From Takakia lepidozioides (lineage: Eukaryota; Streptophyta; Takakiopsida; Takakiales; Takakiaceae), in assembly GCA_030704615.1 (NCBI GenBank), contig CM060731.1, positions 48,546,001-48,610,000 on the forward strand: a DNA stretch of 64,000 nt, given 5' to 3'. This document shows positions 30,541 through 43,744 of this stretch, in pieces. The stretch's first letter is position 1; the number at the start of each line of letters is the position of its first letter. Made by a program: the position numbers and the translations under genes. Under the pieces are notes generated by a model. It was not told the DNA's origin and did no database searches. It saw only the letters and a program-made list of their open reading frames with translations.

Positions 30541-30937
30541 ACCCTATATCCCATATTTTTTTTTTCCAAATATTTGAAGCTCATTTATTTCTTTTAAGTA
30601 AGATAAAGTGGTTGGATTTTTAATTGAGATTTTCATGGGGTCCTAAACACTCCCACATTTTGTTGTTGTCGATATGTTAAACTAGCCTAACCTTATACCA
30701 GAAAATCTTATTCTAATATTTGAAACTCATACAGATTTTTTAAAAAAAAATGTGGGGACAAGATATTAGAGTGGTTGAGATATTGAATTGAAAGGTTTTA
30801 TATAAACACTCTCCCAAATTGTTTTTGGTCATGCTTATCTTAAACCCTATACTTAAAACATAATTCCAATGTTTGAAGCTTGATTAATTTTATTTTCCAG
30901 CTTTAGACGTATGATAGAGTATTTGGGGTATTTACAA

Positions 30938-31570
30938 GTGTTGGACTGTTATAGAGGGTTGACCCGGTTATCAACCCGGTCATTGACCCGGTTATGAGGT
31001 ACCATACTCGATAGTTATAGGTTGTAGGAAAATTTCACTTGTAACAGACCCGTCGGGTCTTTGCAACGTGGTTTTTCCTCATAAACCCTACCCGGCTAGG
31101 GTTTGCTGTTTCTACTCGTTGTTGATACCAGCCGCCTTTTCTCTGTTGTCGTTCCTGGTATGAGCATGGGGTAAGGCGGTAGATATGGTAGGTTTAGGAA
31201 TGCAATCAGCGGCATATTTGGTGGATTCAGGAGCGCGATCTGCTGGGGATTTGGGAGGGGGCATTCAATCGCAACAACAATCGGCTTTGAATGGCCAAAG
31301 ACATGTAGTTGCATTATGCATGTGTTGAAGTATACATGTTTTGAATGTGTGCACTATGTTGACTAAACTATTGATACCCGCTGTTGATAACGTGCAATAT
31401 AACATTCTGCAATACCAGTCTTGATAACCGAGTCAAAAAATTACAGAACATGCAATATTGATACTCACTGGTAATAAAATCCATAAACTTTTTAATATTC
31501 GAGAACATGTCAGAGCACGAAATTATGAATCCTTCCTACCAGGAGGACCCGCATGTTATCATCAAAAGTT
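30938..31570 (+). mobile_element. Copia-like LTR remnant inserted in the satellite
   Basis: The insert begins TGTTGGACTGTTATAGAGGG, a Copia-type LTR start. It contains GTGGTTTTTCCTCATAAACC, a block characteristic of plant Copia LTR ends. Satellite sequence resumes near 31570. No pol domain is present. Exact ends and a target duplication were not resolved. Confidence 0.45.
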
Positions 31571-31857
31571 GATAACTTACTTGAAAATTTTTATATGTTC
31601 TAACTTCAATATTTTTTTGGTTGATAGTACTTTTGCTTATCCCAAACTATCACTCAAATGTTTGAAGCTCATTCAAATTCATCTTTTTAGCTTTGGGGTA
31701 CAATATTACAGTGGTTGAGATATTTGATTTGAAGGTTTTATAGGTTCTAAGCATCTTGCATATTTTTCTGTGATTCATACTTTTGCTTACTCTAAAGCCT
31801 ATATCCATAACCTCATATCCATGTTTGAAGCTCATTAAGTAAAACACGTTTCAATTT

Positions 31858-31960
31858 TTGGGACACCAGGCAGAGCAGCGGGTTTGAACCCCGAACCACC
31901 AGGGCGACACACAGTGCACTTACCAGATGAGATACCAGCTGATGTGCAACTTGACAATAA
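31858..31960 (-). repeat. tRNA-like SINE fragment (weak)
   Basis: Minus strand carries a perfect B box (GGTTCAAACCC, near 31873-31883) with a plausible A box about 50-60 bases upstream. It borders the satellite array. It could be a degraded tRNA pseudogene. Confidence 0.35.
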
Positions 31961-32244
31961 GTTTTTCTTAAAATAATAATGTTGTTAACATTATAATATC
32001 ATAACTGTTAGCATTCCGCTTGCAAATGATAAGAACCACCTAAGTATACCCTATATATTTGAATTTTTCATTGGTGAAAAAATGGAAAATAAAAGTGTAA
32101 TTTTACTATTAAAATCCATTTCCAATCATTTTTTCAGATGGATATCTCATCCATGGAACTTAGTGTGTGTGATGACTTGTGCACACGCAACAGATTTGTA
32201 TGTGTAATACTTTCCCAACTTTTCTTGCGTGAGCAGGTTCAAAG

Positions 32245-32885
32245 CACTGTTGGACGGTTCTCTGGTTTTGGGTGAAAGAACCGCTGGTTCCGGATCTGGG
32301 TATATGCCCCCTTAACCTCGGGTATTAAAATTTCAAATACCCTAGTCAAGATTGAACCGACGGATACCAAAATCTATTTGGGGAGGGTAAGGGTAACTGC
32401 ATCTGACACATGCCCAGGGTATAAGGGCGGTTTTCTAAGGTTAGCGTGGAAGCCTTGAGGAAGAAGAAGGGTAGTGAAAATGCTAGAACTGAATGCCAAC
32501 AGGCCAACAGTGCAATCTAGAGGAAGTTTAGTGTTAGTTGTGCTAGAAAATGAGCTTAATTATTGACAATTGTGGCCATCTCATACATGCACATTTTTTA
32601 TTTATTTTGTCCATAATAACTTTTGAACTCATAATCGGGACTCGGAACCGGGTCATCTCTCGGTTCTCTACCCATATACCTGAGCACCGGATTTGGCGGA
32701 TAATTGCATTAAAGAACCGGTATAAAACATACCCATGATAATGTAACTCAGAGATATACCCTGCACCACAGGTTCTCTAACTGTCCATGTTTATAAGTAC
32801 CCGGCCGGAGTTTCTCTATTTACCTTCCACAAGATAGAACCTACCCTGCAGGTTCTACCCAAAACAAGAGAACCGCCCAACACTG
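32245..32885. mobile_element. Non-autonomous hAT element (MITE), 641 bp, with 8-bp TSD
   Basis: Flanked by identical octamers GTTCAAAG (32237-32244 and 32886-32893). The termini are inverted repeats: left CACTGTTGGACGGTTCTC and right, read in reverse, CAGTGTTGGGCGGTTCTC. They match at 26 of the first 29 positions. An 8-bp duplication with CA(G)TG-type ends is diagnostic of the hAT superfamily. The interior has no transposase frame and is rich in CCGGTTCC/GGTTCT motifs, so it must have moved with a transposase supplied elsewhere. Confidence 0.88.
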
Positions 32886-32893
32886 GTTCAAAG

Positions 32894-35800
32894 CATCCAC
32901 CTCCCAACGGCAAACAATAGTCCTTGGGGATGAAAAGACATCATAATTTACTCTTCCTTTGGGAGAATCATCCTTTTGCCCTTAAGGCACATCCCATCGT
33001 CCTCGTAAAGAGCTCTTTGGGTGATGTGGCAATGCCATTGCTTATGAGGATGAGCGCTACATTTCATTCCACATTATTTGGATGCAATGTGACATACGTG
33101 GATGTCACGTAGCCAAATCTGGATGTCAAGTGCACTACTCATGGCAGACTATGTCTCAAGAGGAGGGGGAATTAGCGGATGTAGCTGCCCTCAGAAGTCT
33201 GGCGGCTCATCCATCCAGTATCCCCCCTCCTCTTGAACGCTATCTAGTCCATAGCTGAACCATCTTTAGAGATATATGAAGGCAAACATTTTTGATAAAA
33301 TTTTGCTGACTAAAACCTCATATCTGTCTTTATGAGTAACTTGGTGGCCTCATTGGCTGAGAACTCATGAAGGGCAGATATACTAGACCTGCCCTTCATG
33401 TGACTGGTTTACTCAAATAAAATCCCTTCATTTTTATAGGTCCCTTAAAAGGTAGAGCCCTCATTTGAAGGGCAAAATATTTACCCCTTCAAATTTCACC
33501 CATGCTCCCAACACAACAATCAATGGATATACATTAAGTTAGCCAATGCAAGCTGCACCTTTGCCATGCCATGCCATGCCATGCAGTGCCCAAAAAACAG
33601 AAAAAACAAAAGGAGATATATGTAGGAATGGTATACGTAAGAATGTATAACGCGGGTGTGATGACTGGAGGGAGATGCCCTGCATGATGATGCCACTCCA
33701 AAGAACGCGGCATTCAAATTTGTCACATTGCCACATGTTCAATACGGCACAGTTTTCACACTTCTGTAAACGGGCCCACTGATCCGTGCCTGCGACAATA
33801 ATCACAGCACAACGCGGAGTGTCGGCAACCTTCAGTGCCACACATCTAAACACAAGCACATCCCACTCCTAGGCAGGGTCCCGGGCATGCTCCAAAGCTT
33901 TTGGGTGGAAGAATCAGCGTTGCAGTCACATTGCACTCCCAATCTGCGGAAGCTACAACACAACAGATGAACAGGTGCAGCACGAATCTAGGGATGCTCC
34001 CTGCACTCTGGAGTTCAGCGAAGGTGGGTGGAAAGAGGCTCGACGGATGCGTAGCACCCTTCACTCGACACTATACAAGCTTTGGAGCTTTCCCGGAGTC
34101 CGTCGATAGCCTACTCGATCCGCGCGAGAGAGAGAGACACACACACGCACACGCACGCGCACGCGCAGCCGTGCACGGGCAAGTCCATCATCCATCCAAC
34201 TGTCATCCGTCCCATACCCCAGTCCATCCGGCGTCCGTCCTGTGAGATGCCACGCGGTAGGAGCACGCAATCCGTCCGATGTCCGACAGGTGGCGACGAC
34301 CCAAAGAGGGCACGACTCGTGTCACGTGCAAGGAGTATTTACTGGCTATACGCATCCAGTACACACGCTTGCCATACGCTTCATCCATATTTCGTACGCA
34401 AACTTTTGGTCATCCACCGTACCTCATCCAACTAGCATGTAGGGTTACGCGACGTGCGTAATTGTTGGCTTGATGGACGGTGGGCCAACAGAGCACGTCT
34501 ATTGTCACCTACACCACTTTCGTCGATCCCGTGATAAATATCAACTGAGATTTTCCTTCAATAATAATAACAATTATGATGATGATGATAATTACGTCAC
34601 TCCAACCACGCCTTTTGTGTCCCAAAATCTTAAGCAAATCGACGAATTCGTTGGGGGTATATACTCTCCAGTTTATGGCCCTATGTTTTTTTTTTTTTCA
34701 CAGGTGCGGAGACGACACTATTTTGGAAGTAGCACTAGCAAGTTCCAAATGTTGGACTTTGCCAAAACATTTTCCACTAAATGACCGGCGGGAGCGGCGG
34801 ATTGTGATGGGCTCTCTAGAAGCGCATCTCTTGTAATTCTAGTATATTAATTAATCGATTGTAATATTGCCCGAATATGTCTATCCAAACGCTCATCACA
34901 ATCCGGGAGCATCGGCAAGATTTGCGTGTTGAAGCACAGATTTGGTCCCCATAAATTCCCAAGTCATCTTTTTAATGTGTCACAGCTAATATACTATTGA
35001 CACGCATGCCTGCAGATCAAAATCAAATAATTTTCGTTAGAATCGTTTGCATCGACCGAACAAATTTGTTAGCAGTTGGTGGCATCTAAGTTACGTAGTT
35101 CCAGTCTATTGTGGACTAACTTAGATAATTGTAAGTTAGGTGGTGCCATCACGTGAAGCAGCTTCGAATATAGATTATCTAAAAAAAATCAAAAAACAAA
35201 AGCACAGCTTTGCTGTCATTCCCTGCGCGTATGGATGGATGAAAGTTCATTACCCCATCCACAGATGATGCCTGGAAAAGATTCGAAGGCCATTGCCAAG
35301 ATTGCACCACAGTCAACCAAGCATCCATGCTCTTTTTCCCGACGAAGCATTTTATTGGTTGACCCCAGTCTTTGCCCACCTGGCAGCCCGCAACTGGTGG
35401 GACCTACCTAACCTATGCCAAGTACAGTATGGCGGTTTGGGAGATAACGTGACCGATTGCCGGTGACTGCCGGTGACTGCCGGTGACGGCTCCCACGACC
35501 CCTTGCCACCCTAGTCTGACTCCATTTTTAGGCCCTCTTCTGTACCTGCAATGACCTAATAATATAACCAGCATTTCTAGATGAAGTCATCCAACCGAGG
35601 TTCGGATGATTATTCATCCAACAGACATTGATGCTTTCTGTACGGCGGTGGATGAGTTCCATTGACAGAGTCTATTCGAGTGTGGCATACCGTGGTGTTG
35701 TACGACCATTGCGCTGTCGTAGTTGACGGTTACCAGTGGAATGCTCAACTCATATTCATCCATTGGCTCTGATTCATCATCCATTCCCAGTGGATGAATA

Positions 35801-37100
35801 GTCCATGGCAGTAGATGAGTATAGAACCACTACTGGATGAATGATATAAGCGGTATCAACGCACTCGGACCAGACCGGGATCATTCAATAGCGGCGGCGA
35901 ACGATGCCGGTTTTTCCAGCGGATAAATAAATCCGGCATGGATTCTATCGCAATCTGAATCCCTGTGGCGGTGTATCCACCACGTCTCGTAGGTTGCAGT
36001 AGTAGTCAGAAGGGATTTGAACCCGGGACCCACATGCAGAAGGGGAAAGTTAAACAGTCAACCGTTGGACGGATGAAAAGGCCAGCAATCCATTATGGAT
36101 CAACTCGACCGGGGGACGACCGGGCGACCTAGCATAGCCGGTGGTCGGGCGTCAACGTGGCTGGGCTGACTCGTGCGTGCCTTGGTCGGTCCAGGCTGTA
36201 ACCGTCCGTCCGTCAGTGTCCGCGTCCCGCGCGCTCAGCCTCGGCTTCACGAATCTCAGTGAGGCTCGGGCCGAGCCTTCCGTCCGCCTGCTCCCGCAGG
36301 AATCTTCATCCGTGTGGTGCATCGTGTTGTGGATGGATGAAGGGATGGAGATGGGCATGGGTGGACGCCGTCTGACGCCCACACGGCGGTGACGCGCTGG
36401 CGGCCGCCGCAAGTGCAACGTGTGACGCCGGATGGCAGCGTCATGGACGACGTCGCCCTGTTGGGGTTTTAACTCTATCTTTATTACTATGTGGTTTTAT
36501 GGTGGTTAATATGTAATTATACTTGTTAAATTTGCCGGTACTAAACTTAGGGCTGGGATGCTGACAGCATTCATTGAATTGGTAGGTGAAGGGTAGCAGC
36601 CAGGATTACCTACAAATGAGGATTCATCCACCTAATAAGCCAATTGCTTTTTGGATTATAAGGGTTTTTAAATTATTTTCTAAATAACGTCTTAGAAGGG
36701 CAACACCTCTTACGGCCCACAAATCTGGACCGAGGGGGAGATGATAATATACTCTACTCCCGTCCCACCGACGAGGTTCAGGGGCCTGATTTGTAAGCGG
36801 TTGGTTGCTTGGATACTTTCCTTAAAAAAACATTTAACTGTTTGTTTGGAAGTTTTCTTTTGCTCTTTTTTTTGTTTTTGGTTTTTTGGAAGTTTATTAA
36901 ACAAAAAAAGAAAACAGGGTCAGAGGCATTGGAAGAACTTTATTTGGAATTATAGTGGGACGTTGTTGCGGAGTTGAACTTTGAAAAATTATTTGAAGGT
37001 TAGAGGAAAGATATTAATGTGATACGGAACGTGTCAAAATTCGATTGGAGGAACCAGACATGACAGATTAAAGCCTGGAGCGTGGTTTACAATATCTCAA
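32894..37100. other. Long gene-poor stretch
   Basis: Contents: a short CATGC microsatellite (33561-33585), a (GA)(CA)(CG) tract (34123-34170), an ATA/ATG run (34560-34592), and many GGATGAAT/ATTCATCC motifs at 35580-35850 and around 36340. Also three tandem TGCCGGTGAC copies (35460-35487) and a GC-rich patch (36100-36470). No frame has a recognisable domain. A tRNA-like SINE is listed separately at 35990. Confidence 0.4.
35990..36090 (-). repeat. tRNA-like SINE
   Basis: Minus strand has a perfect B box (GGTTCAAATCC, near 36016-36026) and an A-box-like CGTCCAACGGTTGA about 50 bases upstream. Spacing fits a tRNA-derived SINE or decayed tRNA pseudogene; no cloverleaf by eye. Confidence 0.4.
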
Positions 37101-39141
37101 TCATTAACTCCAAATATCATCCGTTCATGGGATTCATCCACGCATTAAGTGGGGTGTAAGACTGATGACGACGGGGGATTAACAACGTACATACGAGTAA
37201 ATTATTGTCGGGAAGGAGAAAACGTGAGGCGCGTAGAGCGCCGAGGCTGCAGGATCGGCCCGAGGCTGAAGGAACGGAAATATGGTGATAGTGCGCGAAG
37301 GAAGGAGCGAGAGAAGGAAGCGGTGGGTGAGCGAGGAGAGAGGGAGGGGATGGGGGCTGGCGATGGGGGATGGCCGGATGACTCGCGCATTCACTGCTCA
37401 TCGCACTCTGACGCTCTCTGACGTTATAATCTCATTCCGCGCCTGCTAAAAGGGGGCATGCCCGCGTGATCTCTATATCTCTGTCTGCTTTTCATTCTGG
37501 GGAGTGGGGAGTGTGCATGTATATGTTTGAGGAGTCATTAGCGCCTCGCTGATCTCGTGGGACGGAAATCTGGAGGGTTTCAGAGGTAGGTAATCAGCTC
37601 CTTTTGCGGCTGAAATCTGGCTTTGTGCTCTGCAGCTGTATGTGCTTCGAGAGTGGAAGTGAGGTGTGGCGTGTGTTGTTGCTTTCGGCTGTGGTTTTGA
37701 AGCTTCTGTTTTGGTGCGGGTTCCGCCTAATTGTAATGTTACGACAGCAGGAATTGGCTTTTGTTGCCTCAGACGTTCCGTGGGTAAGCATGAATGAGTA
37801 GGTCGCTTTTGTGGTGCGGGAACTCATGTGTTAGTTTTTGGGCTGAGCCACAATGGCCACCCGTAGGCTTTGCAGGCAGTCAGTCCCGGGGTTTGGCTCC
37901 AGAAGTCACAGCAGCCATAGCCCCCGGAATGTAATCGAATATGTTTCTATGTCGGGCCACTGCAGGTGGGTAGCTCACGTAGCTGATATTGACTCTTTGT
38001 TATCTCACTTGTTGCGAACATTAGAGGGTGTAAAGGCAACTTAAACATTTCCCTCTTAGCTACTTTGTTCTCTGGATGTGCACCTCTTTTATGCTCAAAT
38101 CCTTAGCTCGTTTCCGCAGCGGATAGCTGATTGATGCGGGTTCTAGCAGTTGCAATACGCTATGTATGCTAGAGAAAGTCCCCTGTCATGTGATGAGGAA
38201 TATGGAAAAGGTGGGAACTGCTTTGACCGAGAGAGCCTTTGGTGTTACATCTTTGCTTGTCATGGTTTCAATGTAGAAGGCCCCCCCCCTGTCTCTCTCT
38301 CTCCGTTTGATAAAGTCGTGGCCTGCTTCTTTGCTGTGTCTTTCTGTCTATTTGGCAGCCTTGTTACTTTCTCTGTGGAGTGATGATTGTCCTCTTACAT
38401 TGTCGATATTTATGCTCGACCTTAACCATGTAGACTGTATTTCTGCTAGAACATTGTGCTTCTGTCTTTTTGAATAGGGGTAACCGCCAGGCCTCCATAA
38501 CTCTTGATGATGACGAAGAGAATAGTGCAGGGTTAAAAGTGGGTGTAGAGGTTGGTTACCGTCTGTCCGTATAGGCTTCAACGTCACCGCAGTTGATCGG
38601 GTGACCTTTGCAAGCCAGGGAGGCCGGCATGACAGGATTTAACGTCCTAGATAAACACAGGGTGTTATTCGGATTGTTCAGCACTCTGATGATCGCACCT
38701 GTTCCAGTGGGGCAGTCATCCTAAGAGAGTTCACTTAGACTGCTCAAGCTTTTAAAGAGTGATTCGGTCCACTTAAATGAAGGGACTAGTGGTGTGTCCT
38801 ATTAATCAGATGCATTGTGTTTCTTCACATGAGTGTACTGCCAGTTCTGGCTTACTGTCCACTGTGGAAATGCTAGCTGATGCAACCGGTCAAAAGATTG
38901 CTAGAGTTTGTATCATGTGAAGTGGTTGTCCCTCCGCTTTTTAACTTTGTCAACCAGTCTACTAAATCCTGTGTGTTATTCTCTTAGCAGGAGGGTTACA
39001 GGGGATCCACCCTTGCAAATTGCAGCAACGTGAAGGTTGCCACTTTCTTAAGCCTTCCCCTCCATGAGTTGGCTGGCACTAAAACGAGTGTGCATGGTCA
39101 TCTAAGGAAGAAATAAGTTAGTGACTGCCAGAAGACCATAG
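37101..39141 (+). promoter_or_regulatory. Probable promoter, 5' leader and leader intron of the GRAS gene
   Basis: A purine-rich then GC-rich stretch (37200-37440) precedes a likely transcribed leader. A good donor at 37586 (TTTCAGAG then GTAGGT) and a strong acceptor at 38990 (TTCTCTTAGCAG) would define a 5'-UTR intron of about 1.4 kb, a common arrangement in PAT1-type GRAS genes. A small frame at 37853-38044 (MATRRLCRQS) lies inside this intron and could be an alternative exon; nothing supports translation. The splice assignment is inference from signals alone. Confidence 0.35.
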
Positions 39142-41311
39142 GTGAACATGAGTGTGCAGTATAGGCCTGAGCTGGGTACCATCAGTCTGACACCACGGTT
39201 TCCATTAGACAGAGAGAGAGAGTACTTCTATGACACGGCCGCCAACTGCCAGCAATCATCAAGCTTCCAGTCTGTGAAACAAGCATATGTGGAGAAGCAG
39301 AGGCAAAGTCAATCTGGAGTAATGAGGTTGAAAAATCAGAGCTCTCCAATCTCCCCTCTCTCTCCACAAGAGTCATCACCAGTTCTGTCTGAGGCAGCTC
39401 CCAGCTTGCAGGGCTGGAGCCCTATTTCACATCATAGTGAAGTATCATCTCGAAGTGAGGCCTCTTTGGAAAGTCAGTCTCTTCAGGACGAAGCTGACTT
39501 TTACGGGCGGTCCTACAATTGCGGAGAGCAATCACACAAGACCTCCTCTTATCCTAGCCCGTCTTCTGTTCTAAGATCCACTAAGTGTGCAACACCATAC
39601 GACATGACAACTTACGATGCAGGGATAAGGCATGCCGCAGAAGAACACTATGCACAGGCACGGAGTGATTACGGGACCTCACAAATGTCTAGTGATGTGG
39701 TGCACATGTTGCAAATTCTGGAGACTGCATTATTGGGACCGGATGATGATGACACTGATCTGGCAGCACCTGTGTATCAGGGAAGTGATCCCCCACCTGA
39801 CGGAAGTTGGACAATGGAGGAACTGCTTGTTGGCACTTCTCCTCTTGACTGTCAATTGGAGATTCCAGGAAGCTCTGGTGCTGTTCACACTTCATATTCC
39901 CGGCAGTATCAGAATGCTAGTAATCTAGTTTATGAAGAAGCGATCACTGAAAGGGTGAGTCTCGGACTGTCTTGGTAGAGAGCCTTTAAATCGCTTGTAC
40001 CAGTAATTCTTTTGACGTGGTTTTGTTGTTCAAGACTCTTAGACTTGTATACCTTCTTAGGGACTCCCATGTGGTAGCTTAAGTTAAGGGGAGGAAGGAA
40101 ACATTTCCTCGTTGCAGCTATGTTAAACCTCGCGTTGCATGCTCCAGGTGACAGAGGCACAGCCAGTGAGAACACTCGTGGAGACTAGGAGTCGGCCAGA
40201 GCAATTGTTGGTGGCTTGTGCTGAAGCTGTGGCAAACAATGACGTGGCACTAGCACATGTGGTTATTGCACAGCTGAACCAGGTGGTGTCCATCTATGGG
40301 GACCCAATGCAGCGACTTGCTGCCTACATGGTAGAAGGACTTGTTGCCCGCATGGCTTCCACAGGAAGAGGCCTTTACAAAGCACTCAAGTGCAAGGAGC
40401 CACAGTCCAAGGACCTACTCTCGGCTATGCAAATCATGTATGAGGTCTGTCCCTACTTCAAGTTTGCATATATGTCAGCCAATGGTGCCATAGCAGAGGC
40501 CTTCCAAGACGAGGAGAGTGTTCACATCATTGACTTTGAGATTGCCCAGGGCAGCCAGTGGACCACCCTCATCCAAGCTTTGGCTGCCCGACCAGGTGGC
40601 CCCCCACGGTTGCGCATTACAGGGGTGGATGACCCACTGTCAGAGACCTTACCCACAGGTGGGCTCGAGGTACTGGGTGAGCGGCTGGGAAAGCTTGCAG
40701 AATCTGTGGGGGTGCCTTTTGTGTTTCATGCAGTGGCAAAGAAAGGGACAGAGGTGGAAGGGTGGATGTTGGAACGGCACGCCGGGGAAGCTCTTGCGGT
40801 GAATTTTGCACTTCAGCTACATCACATGCCTGATGAGAGTGTGTGTACGACAAATCCCCGCGATCGCCTCTTACAACTGGTGAAGAGCCTCGGGCCTAAA
40901 GTGGTCACACTAGTTGAGCAGGAAGCCAACACCAATACCGCCCCATTTTTGCCACGCTTCATGGAAGCCTTGAGTTACTATTCAGCAGTCTTTGAGTCTC
41001 TGGACATTGCTTTGGCCCGAGAAAACCAGGATCGTGTGAAGGTGGAGCAACAATGTCTGGCCCGTGACATTGTCAACGTAATTGCTTGCGAAGGTGCCGA
41101 GCGAGTGGAGAGACACGAAATGACGGGCAAATGGCGGGCACGGATGACCATGGCGGGCTTTCGTCCTTACCCACTAAGTGCTTCAGTGAATGGTACAATC
41201 AAGACTTTGCTCGAGTCTTACAGCGAGAAGTACAGACTCGAAGAGGAAGGTGGAGCACTGTTCCTGGGCTGGTTGAATCGGGCCCTTGTTGTCGCATCTG
41301 CATGGCACTAG
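39142..41311 (+). CDS. GRAS-family transcriptional regulator (PAT1/SCL-like)
   Basis: Two exons, 39142-39954 and 40148-41311 (phase 0, GT-AG, 193-base intron), encode 658 residues. The N-terminal 271 residues are Ser/Gln-rich and disordered-looking, with VVHMLQILETALLGPDDDD near the end. The C-terminal GRAS domain shows all blocks in order: LHRI (RPEQLLVACAEAV), VHIID (VHIIDFEIAQGSQW, about residue 396), LHRII, the RVER block near residue 590 and the terminal SAW motif (WLNRALVVASAWH). GRAS proteins are nuclear co-regulators; the PAT1 branch acts in phytochrome and stress signalling. The branch assignment rests on the YMSANGAIAEAF and FEIAQGSQW wording. The start MNM offers two Met; the first is used. 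Confidence 0.93.
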
Positions 41312-43744
41312 TTTTCTCATAGTGCGCACTCACTGTACATATAAGGTTTGCCTGGGTATTCTAACTTAGAGAACTGAATTTCCTCATTCGCCAAGACGAT
41401 GTAGATTCTATCATAACTGCCGTAATAACCTAGGTAGTTTTGGCAGTGGCCGGGACGTCCATTATTGTGGCAACAACAACTTACTCTGTTTCTGCAGTTA
41501 CTTTTCTCTTTGGCTGGCATCCAGGGTTTCAGCAAATCCCACTAGCAACAAGTTGGGCAGTTTTAATCAATTTTACCACTAACTTCACCTTGCCCGCCGA
41601 AACACTGTATCTAAAATGAGATGAATTTCACTTTTGTATCAAGCTTTGAAAATCTCGTTCACAGTCTGGTCATTGGTCATTGGTCTTCCGTCTCTTCTCT
41701 TTGAGTCAGTGTGTGGAAGCCTGTCATTGAGCCCTGGAAAGTAAGTATCTGCAGGTTCTCACAATTGCATCCTCAACCTTGCCCCAAATGTGTTCTTAGT
41801 TTTGGTGAATCAACAGAGGAGGCTTGTGATCTGCTTTTGCTCTGGCCGCCTTGTGTACCTGCCTATGGAGCATTGACTAGATCACTTCCCTTGATACTAG
41901 AGGAAGCTTTTACTGTGAGGTATTGCACAAAAAGGGGAACCCTTACATGTCGCCCTCTGCCTGCTGTCTTCTTGCCCCCAACTGTGTTCAAGAAATATGA
42001 TTAGTTCATCTGGAGAAACAACGGTTTTGCAAAGGAAACCAAATTTTCCGACAGTTCGATTCCCTCTAACTCCTGCAATCACTCATGCTACTCGTTTCGA
42101 AAATACTGTGCCCTATGGACGGGGAAGATGTTCCTATGCTTGCCTCGGTAGGATCTTTCATGGACGCATTGTTATAAAGCAGCCTTCAGCTTTCAAGGCT
42201 CCATATTATCTCACAGTACAACTTGGGTTAGGCTTGATTAGTTCAGACGACTAAGCCAATTCAAATCAAGTCTTAGCGTGTGATTATACACAAGCTCCAG
42301 ATTTCAGTGTTTTTGAGTTATTTGTAATCCCTCACTGCTCCCAGTAGTCCTTCGAAGAAGTGGAAGCGCATCTTTGGAGTACGAACAGCTAAGATCGAAA
42401 AATCCAAAATTCCTCGTTCTGATAGCAGTGTCAGAACGTCAGAACCTGATATATCAACTTCCCCCACCCCCCTATTCACACATAATCCCTTGCAAAATGA
42501 TCTCAATTTGACTTTTCCACACTCTTCTCTCAAGTTTGCTAGATACAGGTTCCAATTGTCATCAACATTAATTAAACGACGGTCGTATGGATCAAACTTC
42601 CATTACCCCTTCTGTGCAAATTTTTTGATTTGAGATTATCTGAAAGCTGATTATCCAAAGACAGAGCTCGGACCCACCTGCCCACATCCTGTAGAAGCTG
42701 AGCAGTTGCTTAGCATGTTCTTCAAGATTGTGGATGGCCCACCGTAGTCGTGGCACGCGTTTTACGCATCTCCATAGCCTCCTCCAACAGTTGAGAAGAA
42801 GAAAGAAGAAGCAGCAGAAAGCATGACTTGAACGATTGCCGGTTGGAAAAGTGGAATCCTCCCTAATGTTCTGGAAACACATCGTGTCAGAACTTTCGCA
42901 GCACTCACGTCTGCCGCGAGTGTAAGAGAAGTCAAATAGTACATGCCACGTACATATCTTGCTGTTGTTGGGTTGGCAATCATAGGACCCTCGAGGTGAT
43001 GCCTACAGGATCCGAGGAAAAATTATAAAAATTTAACGTGTTTCTACTCATCGCTGATCTAACTTAAGAAGATAAAACAGAGGTCAAACAATCTGAATAT
43101 GCGAGGAGATTTGGAGATACGGTTATATGCGAGTTCATTTCTTACGAATATCTGGATATAGATGAGTATATCCCAAGTCTGCAGGACATAAGGGCAGCTG
43201 GAATGTGCTGTTAGAAGTAAAGACTTGAGGGCAAGATGAGCGACTGCCACCCACAACTGTAGAGCGGCAGCTTCTGGACACTGGGATGCTCCGAGATGCA
43301 GGGTTCTAGAGACACACGGCTGGGCCGCCACCTTCCGTGGTGGGCCCACATCTGCTATTTTCTAATCTCGCGTCCTTGTTTTTAAAGCCTCTCTCCCATT
43401 GTCATTCCAATGTCGAAGTGTAAGCAGCCATCTTCCGCTGTGAAGTCTCGAGAGTGTTGAACAAGCTGTGTGAGCCTGTTAGTTTTTGCACGTCTGTGGC
43501 TATCTTGTAGTTAGGCAAGTGAGGTGATCTGCGGTAAGACTAGTGGTCTGATAATCCACCAAGATTGGGGCTTGCTGATTTGCTTGAAGACGGTGATATT
43601 CTACGAACCGGTTTACAGCGTAGGTGGATACCAGGTGATCGGGATTGACGTTGCTAGCTGTTTTGAGGGTTATTCGGCAGGGTTGAAGAATCTACAGATA
43701 CAGATACAGGGGAGCCTGTTAGAGGCATCAACCGGCAGCCTGCA
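41312..43744. other. Gene-free stretch between the GRAS gene and the repeat protein
   Basis: The first part is presumably the GRAS 3' UTR. Small frames (for example 41997-42254 plus and 42592-42882 minus) have no motif and no splice support. The last 350 bases (43390-43744) may be the leader of the repeat protein. Confidence 0.4.

Larger units (their letters stand above)
28350..31850. repeat. Diverged ~160-bp tandem satellite array
   Basis: A unit with the anchors GATACTTTTGCTTATCCTAA, CATGTTTGAAGCTCATTCA, AGCTTTGGGGTAC and TTGGGATATTTGATTGAAAG recurs about 14 times. The anchor near GATACTTTTGCTTA falls at roughly 28390, 28530, 28713, 28868, 29028, 29184, 29350, 29531, 29690, 29857, 30668, 30825, 31620 and 31777, so uninterrupted spacing is mostly 155-183. 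Monomers differ by many substitutions, indicating an old array. It is split by inserts at 29877-30540 and about 30938-31570. No coding potential. Confidence 0.85.

Noticed and set aside
33901-34461. Several overlapping frames near 34 kb
   Set aside because: They come from a GA/CA/CG-rich microsatellite and CATCC motifs; none has a recognisable domain.
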